DNA from: Jidongwangia harbinensis
GTDB lineage: Bacteria; Actinomycetota; Actinomycetes; Mycobacteriales; Micromonosporaceae
DNA: 64,000 bases
NCBI RefSeq assembly: GCF_020216025.1
Contig: NZ_JAIWNC010000004.1
Location: 62,001-126,000, forward strand
Direction: 5' to 3'
This document shows positions 8,376 through 16,575 of the stretch, piece after piece; positions within the stretch are counted from its first letter, which is position 1; every line of letters begins with the position of its first letter. The position numbers and the translations under genes are program-made. The notes below the pieces were generated by a model that made no database searches, was not told where the DNA came from, and worked only from the letters and a program-made list of their open reading frames with translations.

Positions 8376-8496
8376 GAGGGTGGGCTTTGAGGGGGTAGGG
8401 GCGATCGGGCTCGCGCCACGTCCGCAGTCCAACCGTCGGTCGGGCGGGTCCCTCAGGTCTCCGGGCACCCATGAGCGCCCTCCACACGCCTGCCCG

Positions 8497-8850
8497 CAAC
8501 AGGCGTGTTCAGCTGCGGCTCCGTCCGCACCTCAACTCCCCACACCCCCGCAGCCAGCAACAGGCGTGTCCAGCCGCGGCTCCGTCCGCACCCCAACTCC
8601 CCACACCCCGCAGCCAGCAACAGGCGTGTCCAGCCGCGGCTCCGTCCGCACCCCAACTCCCCACACCCCCGCAGCCAGCAGCAGGCGTGTCCAGCCGCGG
8701 CTCCGTCCGCACCTCAACTCCCCACACCCCCGCAGCCAGCAGCAGGCGTGTTCAGCCGCGGCTCCGTCCGCACCTCAACTCCCCACACGCCCTCAGCACG
8801 CACCTAACGTGTGCAGCCACGGCATCGTCCGCACCCGAACTCTCCACGGA
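8497..8850. repeat. 60-61 bp tandem repeat array
   Basis: Units begin at 8497, 8558, 8618, 8679 and 8740 (spacing 61, 60, 61, 61). Each reads roughly CA(A/G)CAGGCGTGT(T/C)CAGC, then CGCGGCTCCGTCCGCACC, then CAACTCCCCACACCCCCGCAGC. A decayed sixth unit covers about 8801-8850. Copies follow one another without spacers, so this is not CRISPR. Copies 2-5 are nearly identical, which points to recent expansion or homogenisation. A two-copy relative in inverted orientation lies at 21253-21345. Confidence 0.9.
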
Positions 8851-8914
8851 ACCCAGGCGCGAGCACCGCGGCGTCCCCGTGCCGCGAGCGGAATCGGCAC
8901 CCGTACAACGCGTC

Positions 8915-8989
8915 CGCCGATCTTGAAGTTGTGGAGGCGCGAAAGCCACCGGAACCGACAACTCCGGCACCACAACTCCAAGATCGGCG
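8915..8989. repeat. Palindromic element, copy 2
   Basis: Arms cgccgatcttgaagttgtgg (8915-8934) and ccacaactccaagatcggcg (8970-8989) pair at 19 of 20 positions around a 35-base loop. It ends 14 bases before the stop of the arylsulfotransferase-like gene and could form a strong hairpin at that transcript's 3' end. It shares its arm sequence with copy 1. Confidence 0.75.
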
Positions 8990-9003
8990 CGCGCGAGGAA
9001 GGG

Positions 9004-10557
9004 TCAGACGCGGACCGGGATGGCGGAGGAGGTGCCCAGGACCTTGCCGGTGGCGTCCAGGGCGTCCACCACCACGTACTCGGCCATTCCGGGGATGGTC
9101 AGGGTGGTCTCGAAGCCGGTGCGGTTCGCCTCCACCGCGGCCTGGTTCAGGGCGCGCGGCTGCCCGCCCGCCCGGGCCCGCCACTTGGTCACCTTCGTGG
9201 CGCCGTTCCAGCTCGCGCTGACCACCACGTTGCCGCCCTCGACCCGCAACCCCAGCGCCGGCTGGTCCAGCGGCACGCCCGCCCAGTCCGCCTTGTACGC
9301 CCGGTACGACTGGTTGTCCTTCGGCAGGTGTCCGGCCAGCCGCACCGTCCCGTCCGGATTGTGCTCGGTGAAGTGCGGCATCTGGCCCCAGCCGACGAAG
9401 AAGCCGCCGTCCGACAGTTCGCGGAAACTGGCCTGGGTGGGCGCCGACAGCCGGTCGGGGTGCACGAACTCGGACACGAACGTGGCGGTGCGGGCGCCCT
9501 CGTCGAGCTTCAGGATCAGCCCGCGCGAGTAGTCGCGCTCCTTGGTGATGCCGGCGCCGTTGTCGAACAGGCTGTACCCGCCGTTGCGCAGGCGCCGGAA
9601 GTCGTGCTGCCAGGAGAACGTGGCGTTGCCGGTCAGCGGGAAGTCGGACTTCTTGCCGCCCAGGCGCCACATCACCTTGCCGGTCTCCTTGTTGACCTTG
9701 TAGCAGCACCAGGTGTGCCGGGCCGAGATCAGCAGGTGCCCGTCGGCGTCGAGGCCGACCGAGTTGGCGTGGAAGTAGTCGTACGGCAGGTGCGCGGCCT
9801 CGCCCTGGGGCATCGGGGCGTACGACTCGTCCAGCTTGACGTGGTCGCGGGCGCACCACTCGAAGACCCGGCGGCCGGTGGCGATGTCGATCTCCTGGAT
9901 CACGCCGTCGTGCAGGACGCCGTCGGCGGGACCGCCCATCGGGGTGAGGTCGTACGGTACCGGGTCGTACACCCAGAACAGCGCGGTGCCGCGTGGCGTG
10001 ATGACGAAGTCGTGCTGGTCGGCCTGCTCGGTGCCGGCCGCGCGGACCCGGGTGATCTCCCGGTAGTTCTGGTCCGCGATGACGAACTCGCCCTGGCCGA
10101 CGCCCTGCCCGCCGGTCCCGCCGATGGTGCCTTCCCACCAGGTCAGCACCGGTTTGTTGCGGTACTGCTGGACCTTGAAGTCGATGGCCACGGTGGCCGG
10201 GTCGGGCACCTTCTTGAACCAGACCGGCGAACCCTTCTCGTCGACGATCAGCGGGCCCCAGAGGCCGGCACCGGACGCCGGGGTCAGGAAGATGGCGCCG
10301 GGGGTGGTCCCGTTGGCCGGCACCGTGATGGTGACGTCCGGCATGGTGCGCAGATCGGGGCGGGAGCGGAACTTCGGCGGCGCGGCCTGCGGGGTTTCCG
10401 GGGTTTCCGGGGGCGTCTCGGCGGAGTCGCCGAGTGCGAAGCCGGCGGCGCCGCCGGCCAGCGCGAACACCGCGGCGCCACCCGCGCCGAGCAGCAGATT
10501 GCGGCGTGAAGTTCGTGGGGGCTGTGGGGTCGGGGTATCGACAGGGCTGTCCGTCAC
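9004..10557 (-). CDS. Arylsulfotransferase (ASST)-family exported protein
   Basis: 517 residues. The N-terminus has a twin-arginine type signal (TSRRNLLLGAGG then a hydrophobic stretch to about residue 43), so export through Tat is likely. The rest is a beta-propeller of the ASST type: repeated blade-like strands, HDFVITPRGTALFW, HANSVGLDADGHLLIS and FSWQHDFRRL carry conserved His residues. Bacterial ASST enzymes transfer sulfate between phenolic compounds, but this actinobacterial subgroup (Arylsulfotran_2) is poorly characterised and activity is not assured. It is followed at 10589 on the same strand by a glycosyltransferase. Confidence 0.8.
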   Translation of the reverse strand: MTDSPVDTPTPQPPRTSRRNLLLGAGGAAVFALAGGAAGFALGDSAETPPETPETPQAAPPKFRSRPDLRTMPDVTITVPANGTTPGAIFLTPASGAGLWGPLIVDEKGSPVWFKKVPDPATVAIDFKVQQYRNKPVLTWWEGTIGGTGGQGVGQGEFVIADQNYREITRVRAAGTEQADQHDFVITPRGTALFWVYDPVPYDLTPMGGPADGVLHDGVIQEIDIATGRRVFEWCARDHVKLDESYAPMPQGEAAHLPYDYFHANSVGLDADGHLLISARHTWCCYKVNKETGKVMWRLGGKKSDFPLTGNATFSWQHDFRRLRNGGYSLFDNGAGITKERDYSRGLILKLDEGARTATFVSEFVHPDRLSAPTQASFRELSDGGFFVGWGQMPHFTEHNPDGTVRLAGHLPKDNQSYRAYKADWAGVPLDQPALGLRVEGGNVVVSASWNGATKVTKWRARAGGQPRALNQAAVEANRTGFETTLTIPGMAEYVVVDALDATGKVLGTSSAIPVRV

Positions 10558-10588
10558 GGCCCCCAGCTTTCCCCAATTAGATCAAGAT

Positions 10589-11779
10589 CTACCTGTGCTC
10601 CCGGTGGGAATCCGCTGTGAGATCGGTATAGACGTCGATGAGCCGGCGGGTCACCACATCCGGGTGGAAGACCCGCAGGTAGCGGTCGCGGGCCGCGGGG
10701 GCCACCGTCGCGGCGCCGGCCCGGGCGACCGGCAGCGCGGCGGCCAGCGACTCCGGGTCCGGACGGACCGCCCAGCCCGCGGCCGGGCCGGCCTCCGCCA
10801 CACCCAGCAGGTACGGAATACCGCCCACCTCCGTGCCGAGCACCGCCCGGCCGGTGGCCATCGCCTCCAGGATCACGGTCGGCAGCACGTCGTCCCAGGT
10901 CGGCACCGCGACCACCACGGACGCCTGGCGCCGGGCCGCGACCATGCCGGCGGCGTCGAGAGAGCCCAGGTACGTGACGTCCGACCGCTCGGCGGCGGCC
11001 TGCTCGGCGAGCCCGCGCAACTCGCCGTCCCCGGCGATCCGCAGCGGGCCGAGGGCGCCGTCCGGGTGCCGCCGCCAGGCGTCCAGCAGCAGGCCGAGGC
11101 CCTTCTCCGGGGACAGCCGGGCGGCGTACAGGAAACCGTCGCCGAGCGGCGGCGGCGTACCCGGGTCCGGCAGCCCGTTGGGCTTGACCACGATCCGGTC
11201 CTCGGCGATGCCGTAGTCGGCCAGGTGGGCGGCGATCCGGTCGGTGAGCGCGATGAACCGGTCCACCGACCGCCAGGTGGGCCGGTGCACGGCGAGCGTG
11301 GTGGCCATCAGCGCGCTCTGCGCCCGCGATCCGCGGTAGCACTTGTGCGCCACCGCGGGCCATCCGAACGCCTTGCCGCGGCAGTCGTAGCAGTTGTGGC
11401 CGTCCCGGAAGTACAGCCCGGGCGAGCAGACCTGCCGGTAGTTGTGCACGGTCTGCACGACCGGCACGCCGTGGGCGTGCGCGGTCTTCACCACCCAGGG
11501 CGAGAGCAGCGGGTACGGATTGTGCAGGTGCAGCACGTCCGGCCGGTGTTCGCGGAGCAGCGCGGCCAGGTCCGCCTGGGCGGGCCGCCCGTAGATCGGG
11601 GAGATCGGCAGCAGTGCCTTCTGGGCCGCGGGCAGCTCGGCGATCGAGTCGGAGCTGCGCTGGAACGGCAGCACCTCGACACCGGCCGCGGTCAACTGGG
11701 CGATCTCGGCGTCGACGATGACGTTCTCGCCGGACGGGATCGCCTCCCGATACCGGTTGTGCGCAACGACGACCTTCAC
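10589..11779 (-). CDS. GT4-family glycosyltransferase
   Basis: 396 residues, GT-B fold with no signal or membrane segment. VLHLHNPYPLLSP and TVHNYRQVCSPGLYFRDG in the N-terminal half, and LSPEKGLGLLLDAW plus EAMATGRAVLGTEVGG (the Glu-containing donor-binding motif) in the C-terminal half, are typical of retaining GT4 enzymes. A Cys-rich insert (HNCYDCRGKAFGW) occurs in a subgroup of these proteins. The sugar donor and acceptor are unknown; surface polysaccharide or glycolipid synthesis is likely given the phosphoglycosyltransferase at 12932. The GTG start is divergent from the glycosylase start, 25 bases away. Confidence 0.88.
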   Translation of the reverse strand: MKVVVAHNRYREAIPSGENVIVDAEIAQLTAAGVEVLPFQRSSDSIAELPAAQKALLPISPIYGRPAQADLAALLREHRPDVLHLHNPYPLLSPWVVKTAHAHGVPVVQTVHNYRQVCSPGLYFRDGHNCYDCRGKAFGWPAVAHKCYRGSRAQSALMATTLAVHRPTWRSVDRFIALTDRIAAHLADYGIAEDRIVVKPNGLPDPGTPPPLGDGFLYAARLSPEKGLGLLLDAWRRHPDGALGPLRIAGDGELRGLAEQAAAERSDVTYLGSLDAAGMVAARRQASVVVAVPTWDDVLPTVILEAMATGRAVLGTEVGGIPYLLGVAEAGPAAGWAVRPDPESLAAALPVARAGAATVAPAARDRYLRVFHPDVVTRRLIDVYTDLTADSHREHR

Positions 11780-11787
11780 GCCCGGAA

Positions 11788-11797
11788 ACGCTACCGT
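11788..11797. promoter_or_regulatory. Overlapping divergent -10 elements
   Basis: The ten bases acgctaccgt contain TAGCGT on the minus strand (11788-11793, eight bases before the glycosyltransferase GTG) and TACCGT on the plus strand (11792-11797, seven bases before the glycosylase GTG). The two hexamers share two bases, so both promoters could not be open at once. No ribosome binding sites are seen for either start. Confidence 0.45.
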
Positions 11798-11804
11798 TAG
11801 GGGT

Positions 11805-12665
11805 GTGCCGGAACTTCCCGAGGTCGAGGCGCTCGCGGCCTACCTGCGCGAGCGTGCCGTCGGCCGCACCGTCGAGCGCTTCGAGGTGGCCTCGTTCAGC
11901 GCGCTGAAGACGTTCGACCCGCCGCCGAGCGCGGTGGCCGGGCGGACGCTCAGCGGCGCCGGGCGGCACGGCAAGTTCCTCGACGTGCATCTCGGCGACG
12001 ACCTGCATCTGGTGGTTCACCTGGCCCGCGCCGGGTGGCTGCACTACCGCGACGCGTTCAAGTCCGCGGCCCCGCTCAAGCCGGGCAGCGGCCCGATCGC
12101 GGTCCGGGTCCGCCTCGACGACGGCTCCGGCTTCGACCTGACCGAGGCCGGCACCCAGAAGTCGCTGGCCGCCTACCTGGTGCGGGACCCGGCCGAGGTG
12201 CCCGGCGTGGCGCGGCTCGGCCCGGACGCGCTGGCGGTGGACCGCGACCGGTTCGCCGAGCGGATCCGCAGCCGTAGGGGCCAGGTCAAGGGCGTGCTGA
12301 CCGATCAGGAGGTGCTGGCCGGGATCGGCAACGCCTACTCGGACGAGATCCTGCACGTGGCGAAGATGTCACCCTTCGCACTCACCCACCGGCTCACCGA
12401 CGAGCAGATCACCACGCTGTACGAGGCGACCCGCCAGGTCGAATCGGATGCGGTGGCCCGGTCGGTGGGTCAGCGGGCGGCCGAGCTGAAGGGGGAGAAG
12501 CGGGCCGGCCTCCGGGTGCACGCCCGCACCGGACTGCCCTGCCCGGTGTGCGGTGACACGGTGCGTGAGGTGTCGTTCGCGGACAAAAGCCTGCAGTACT
12601 GCCCCACCTGCCAGACCGGCGGCAAACCGCTGGCCGACCGGCGCCTGTCCAAGTTGATCCGTTAG
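11805..12665 (+). CDS. Fpg/Nei-family DNA glycosylase
   Basis: 286 residues. The mature N-terminus would be PELPEVEAL, with Pro as catalytic nucleophile and Glu next to it, which fixes the GTG start at 11805; any longer form would block the active site. The helix-two-turn-helix region contains GIGNAYSDEILH, and the C-terminal zinc finger has four Cys (CPVC...YCPTCQTGG). It excises oxidised bases and nicks abasic sites. The sequence resembles the actinobacterial Fpg/Nei paralogues rather than the classic MutM, so the preferred lesion is uncertain. Confidence 0.92.
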   Translation: MPELPEVEALAAYLRERAVGRTVERFEVASFSALKTFDPPPSAVAGRTLSGAGRHGKFLDVHLGDDLHLVVHLARAGWLHYRDAFKSAAPLKPGSGPIAVRVRLDDGSGFDLTEAGTQKSLAAYLVRDPAEVPGVARLGPDALAVDRDRFAERIRSRRGQVKGVLTDQEVLAGIGNAYSDEILHVAKMSPFALTHRLTDEQITTLYEATRQVESDAVARSVGQRAAELKGEKRAGLRVHARTGLPCPVCGDTVREVSFADKSLQYCPTCQTGGKPLADRRLSKLIR

Positions 12666-12931
12666 CGGCGATTTGGTCACCGTCCGTGTGCGCTCGGGCA
12701 CGGGGAACACGACGCAGGAATGCGGGCCCGACGTCCGCTTCTCCCAGCCCGATCCATCGGTATAGTGGCTCGGTCCCATGCTTCGTCCGCGGCGCAGAGG
12801 GGACCGGTGGGACTCACCGGAACCGAGAAGCTCGTGGCGGTGCGTAATGTTCTCCGGGGTTGTCTGCCGACCGCCGGCAGGCCGGGTCGCGATGCGGCGT
12901 CCGGGCCCCGAATGTCGGTGGGCGGTACGTG

Positions 12932-14524
12932 ATGCGGGAGGACGTAGGCGAGGTGACCACGAGCCTCCACTCTGCCGCGCCGCATTCGCAGAATGTGCGG
13001 GCGACCGGAAACGGCCGGAGCAGCATGCCGTATGACAGCTTCGAGTGGCAGGAGCCACCGCCGAGCAACGGTGTGCCCCGCTCGGCGTGGACCCGGTCGC
13101 ACCGGCGGGTGTCCCGGTGGCACCGGCCGTACACCGCGATCCTGATCGTTCTTGACTTCGTCTCCGCGGTGCTGGCCAGTTGGTTCGCGGTCTCGCTGCT
13201 GGAGCAGGCGAACTCGGGTTTCGGTGACCGGCTGGAGATCTTCCGGGCCACGGCGTACTTCGGGCTGCCGCTGGCCTGGGTGATCATCCTCTGGGGCAAC
13301 GGCAGTTACGACCGCCGCTACCTGGGCCTGGGCAGCGAGGAGTTCAAGCGGGTCGTCCGCGCCTCCGTGGTGGTCGTGGCCGGCGTGTCGCTGCTCGCCT
13401 TCGCCACCAAGACCCCGCTCTCCCGCGGCACCGTGGCCCTGGTCTCGGTCAGCGCACTGATCTTCATCCTGCTCTGCCGCTACTTCGCCCGTCAGGTGCT
13501 GCACCTGGCCCGGCGGCGCACCGGCCACGGCGCGCACCGGATGGTGCTGGTGGGCACGCTGCCGGAGGCGCTCGAGGTCTACACCGCGGTCACCCGCAGC
13601 CCGGCCGCCGGGCTGATCCCGGTGGCGATCCACATCACCGACGGGTACGCGGCGGCCCGCGGCATCGAGACCCCGGTCCCGGTGTACGCCGGCCGGGACG
13701 TGATGTCGCTGGTCCGTGAGGTCGGCGCGGACACCATCGCGGTGTGCGGCTCGGCCAGCGCGGAACCGGGTGAGCTGCGCCGGCTGGCCTGGCAGCTCGA
13801 GGGCACCGGCGTGGACCTGGTGGTGGCGCCGCAGCTCACCGACATCGCCGGTCCCCGGGTGCACATCCGGCCGATCGAGGGCCTGCCGCTGCTGCACGTC
13901 GAGGAGCCCACGCTCTCCGGCCCGAGCTGGCTGGTGAAGAACCTGCTGGACCGGGTGGCCGCGTTCGGTGGTCTGCTGCTGCTGAGCCCGTTGCTGCTGA
14001 TGATCGCGCTCAGCATCCGCCTCTCCGACCCCGGCCCGGTGTTCTTCCGGCAGCCCCGGGTCGGGCACGAGGGCCGCACGTTCCGGGTGTGGAAGTTCCG
14101 GACCATGTACGTCGACGCCGAGGAGCGCAAGGCCAGCCTCAAGGAGCTGGAGCTCAACGAGTCCGACGGCATGTTGTTCAAGATGAAGGAGGACCCGCGG
14201 ATCTTCCCGTTCGGCCGCCGGCTGCGGGCCAGCTCACTGGACGAGCTGCCTCAGCTGATCAACGTGCTGAAGGGCGAGATGTCGCTGGTCGGCCCGCGTC
14301 CGCTGCCCGCCGACGACGGCGACTACCTGGGCGACGTCCGGCGCCGCCTGCTGGTGCGTCCCGGCATCACCGGCCTGTGGCAGGTGTCCGGCCGTTCCGA
14401 CCTGTCCTGGGACGAGGCGGTCCGGCTCGACCTGTACTACGTCGACAACTGGTCGCTCACCTACGACCTGGGCATCCTCTGGCGCACCATCTGGGTCGTG
14501 CTCAAGCGTAAGGGCGCTTACTAG
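12932..14524 (+). CDS. Exopolysaccharide polyprenyl glycosylphosphotransferase
   Basis: 530 residues from the ATG at 12932; a GTG at 12953 is equally plausible with GGGAGG upstream. A disordered N-terminal tail of about 75 residues precedes four or five transmembrane helices, a CoA-binding-like Rossmann domain (about 210-345), another membrane hairpin (FGGLLLLSPLLLMIAL) and the bacterial sugar transferase domain. The latter shows KFRTMYVDAE, the DELPQLINVLKGEMSLVGPRP block and LLVRPGITGLWQVSGRS. It moves a sugar-1-phosphate onto undecaprenyl phosphate as the first step of a surface polymer. No other polymerase or flippase gene is adjacent. Confidence 0.9.
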   Translation: MREDVGEVTTSLHSAAPHSQNVRATGNGRSSMPYDSFEWQEPPPSNGVPRSAWTRSHRRVSRWHRPYTAILIVLDFVSAVLASWFAVSLLEQANSGFGDRLEIFRATAYFGLPLAWVIILWGNGSYDRRYLGLGSEEFKRVVRASVVVVAGVSLLAFATKTPLSRGTVALVSVSALIFILLCRYFARQVLHLARRRTGHGAHRMVLVGTLPEALEVYTAVTRSPAAGLIPVAIHITDGYAAARGIETPVPVYAGRDVMSLVREVGADTIAVCGSASAEPGELRRLAWQLEGTGVDLVVAPQLTDIAGPRVHIRPIEGLPLLHVEEPTLSGPSWLVKNLLDRVAAFGGLLLLSPLLLMIALSIRLSDPGPVFFRQPRVGHEGRTFRVWKFRTMYVDAEERKASLKELELNESDGMLFKMKEDPRIFPFGRRLRASSLDELPQLINVLKGEMSLVGPRPLPADDGDYLGDVRRRLLVRPGITGLWQVSGRSDLSWDEAVRLDLYYVDNWSLTYDLGILWRTIWVVLKRKGAY

Positions 14525-14587
14525 CCGTACCGCTCCCAGGCACGGTGCGGCCTTCTTCGCCGGGCCGCCGCGCGCCAGCCTGGGGGC

Positions 14588-15337
14588 ATGACCGAGACAC
14601 TGCAGAACCGCGTCGCCGTGATCACCGGGGCCACCAGCGGCATCGGCGAGGCCACCGCGCGCCGGTTCGCCGCCGAGGGCGCCGCCGTGGCGCTGCTGGG
14701 CCGCCGCCAGGACCGCCTGCAGACGCTGGCAGACGACATCGCCGGTCCGGCGCTGCCGGTCGCGGTGGACGTCGGCGACCCGGATGCGCTCCGGCGGGCG
14801 GCCGACCGGATCCACCGCGAGTTCGGACCGGTCGACCTGGTGGTGGCGAGTGCCGGGGTGATGCTGGGCGCGCCGTTCGAGTCCGCCGACCCGGCCGAGT
14901 GGCAGGAGATGATCGGCACGAACCTCACCGGCCTCATCCACACCGGCCGGGCCTTCGTCGCCGATCTGCTGGCCGCGGCCGCCGCGGGCCGGCCCGCGGA
15001 CCTGGTGCACGTCGGCTCGGTCGGCGGGCACCAGGTCTTCCCGAACTACGCGGTGTACGACGCCACCAAGGCGGCCGTCGCCCACCTGACCCGGAATCTG
15101 CGTGCCGAACTCGGGCCGCGCGGCGTCCGGGTGAAGAACATCGAGCCGGGCGTGGTCAGCACCGAACTCGGCGCCGGCATGCGGGACACCGGGCAGAAGG
15201 AGTGGCTGGCCGGCTGGCGGCAGTCGATCGAGACGCTGCGCGGCGCCGACATCGCCGAGGCCGTCACCTGGGCGGTGGCCGCCCCGGCCCGGATGAACGT
15301 CGCCGAGCTGATCGTGGTGCCCACCCCGCAGGGCTGA
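14588..15337 (+). CDS. SDR-family oxidoreductase
   Basis: 249 residues, classical short-chain dehydrogenase. TGATSGIG (residues 13-20) binds the cofactor, with Arg residues after strand 2 (GRRQDR) suggesting NADP. The NAG motif is replaced by ASAGV, and the catalytic pair is in YAVYDATKAAV (Tyr and Lys). The tail ending VVPTPQG is typical of the SCO-type clavaldehyde/ serine dehydrogenase-like group. Substrate unknown. It stands between the sugar transferase and the LytS-type kinase and probably has its own promoter. Confidence 0.87.
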   Translation: MTETLQNRVAVITGATSGIGEATARRFAAEGAAVALLGRRQDRLQTLADDIAGPALPVAVDVGDPDALRRAADRIHREFGPVDLVVASAGVMLGAPFESADPAEWQEMIGTNLTGLIHTGRAFVADLLAAAAAGRPADLVHVGSVGGHQVFPNYAVYDATKAAVAHLTRNLRAELGPRGVRVKNIEPGVVSTELGAGMRDTGQKEWLAGWRQSIETLRGADIAEAVTWAVAAPARMNVAELIVVPTPQG

Positions 15338-15363
15338 CGTACCGGGCATGACACGATGCCCGC

Positions 15364-16575
15364 GTGAAGGCTGATCTGCCGACCGTGCTGGCGGTGCTCG
15401 CGCTGATCGCGGCACTGGCCGGCGCGGTCGTCGCGGTCATCCGGCTGCGCGCACGCCGCGGGATCGCCACGGCGATGCAACGAGCCACGTACGACGTCCT
15501 GCACACCGCCGGGCTCGCGGCCGAGCCGCTACGCGGCGGCCTCACTCCGGCGTCCGCCGCGAAGGCTGTCCGGCACCTGCGCACCCTGGTCGGCGCGGTC
15601 GGGCTGACCATCGCGGACGCGGAGCAGTGCCTGGCGTTCGACGGCCGCGGCAGCCACCACAGCGCGCAGCTCACCGCGGCCGCGCAACGGGCCGTCGACG
15701 GCAACCGCTCGATCGTGGTGAGTACCGGGGAGCTGCCCTGCGACCAGATGGACTGCGTGGTCCGCGGCGCGGTGGTGACGCCGCTCGCCGGGCCGCACGG
15801 GCGGGCGACCGCCGCGCTGGTGGCGTTGGCGGACGACCAGCCGGCACCCGGGCTGGTGCAGGCCACCCTGGAGACGGCCCGCTGGGCCGGGTCCCAGCTC
15901 GCCCTGGCCGAGCTGGACTCGTCCCGGGAACGGCTGGCGCGGGCCGAGGTGCGGGCCCTGCGCGCGCAGATCAGTCCGCACTTCATCTACAACGCGCTGA
16001 CCGCGATCGCCTCGTTCGTCCGGACCGACCCGGAGCGGGCCCGGGAGCTGATCCTGGAGTTCGCCGAGTTCACCCGGTACTCGTTCCGGGCGCACGGCGA
16101 GTTCACCACGCTCGCCGAGGAGCTGCGGTCGATCGACCGGTACCTCACCATCGAGCGGGCCCGGTTCGGCGACCGGCTGCAGGTCCGGCTGCAGATCGCC
16201 CCCGAGGTGCTGCCGGTCGGGCTGCCGTTCCTGTGCCTGCAGCCGCTGGTCGAGAACGCGGTCCGGCACGGCCTGTCGCGTAAGCCGGGCGTCGGTATGG
16301 TGAGCATCGAAGCCCGCGACGCCGGGGCCGAGTGCCACATCACGGTCGAGGACGACGGTGTCGGGATGGATCCGGCGGCGCTCGCGGCCGGGGTCGCCGA
16401 GGCCGTCACCGGGCGGGGTGACGACGCCGAGCAGCACGTCGGCCTCTCCAACGTCGACGAGCGGTTGCGGTCGGTGTTCGGCGACCACTTCGGGCTGGTG
16501 GTGGAGACCGCGCCGGGCGAAGGGACGAAAGTGAGCATGCGGGTGCCGAAGTTCCATCCCGGGGTACGGGCATGA
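15364..16575 (+). CDS. LytS/YehU-type sensor histidine kinase
   Basis: 403 residues. One N-terminal transmembrane helix (about 6-27) precedes a GAF-like region (about 60-175) with conserved Cys at 126 and 131. The His_kinase domain follows with H206 in QISPHFIYNAL and the N box VENAVRHGL; the G box is DDGVGMDP. It lacks the multi-pass 5TM-LYT sensor of classical LytS, so the ligand may be sensed in the cytoplasm. It overlaps the response regulator by four bases (ATGA). Related systems (BtsS/YpdA) control carboxylate uptake, and two acetate-type symporter operons lie within 12 kb. Confidence 0.9.
   Translation: MKADLPTVLAVLALIAALAGAVVAVIRLRARRGIATAMQRATYDVLHTAGLAAEPLRGGLTPASAAKAVRHLRTLVGAVGLTIADAEQCLAFDGRGSHHSAQLTAAAQRAVDGNRSIVVSTGELPCDQMDCVVRGAVVTPLAGPHGRATAALVALADDQPAPGLVQATLETARWAGSQLALAELDSSRERLARAEVRALRAQISPHFIYNALTAIASFVRTDPERARELILEFAEFTRYSFRAHGEFTTLAEELRSIDRYLTIERARFGDRLQVRLQIAPEVLPVGLPFLCLQPLVENAVRHGLSRKPGVGMVSIEARDAGAECHITVEDDGVGMDPAALAAGVAEAVTGRGDDAEQHVGLSNVDERLRSVFGDHFGLVVETAPGEGTKVSMRVPKFHPGVRA

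Larger units (their letters stand above)
8267..9003. other. Gene-free 737-bp repeat island
   Basis: No reading frame here looks coding: all open frames are Pro/Arg/Ala strings made by the repeats. It holds, in order, a palindromic element (8299-8375), 120 bases without visible structure, a 60-61 bp tandem array (8497-8795) with a decayed last copy, and a second palindromic element related to the first (8915-8989). It separates two convergent genes, so no promoter is required. Confidence 0.8.

Noticed and set aside
8497..8850. CRISPR array
   Set aside because: Repeats are contiguous with no unique spacers and no cas genes are near.
8804..10576. 590-residue and other long frames over the arylsulfotransferase-like gene
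   Set aside because: They are the same region in other phases, low complexity and Arg-rich, while the 9004-10557 frame has a Tat signal and a complete domain.
12666..12931. Riboswitch upstream of the sugar transferase
   Set aside because: A short hairpin (ccggtg..caccgg, 12804-12820) is present, but no consensus for c-di-GMP, c-di-AMP or other known classes could be recognised.
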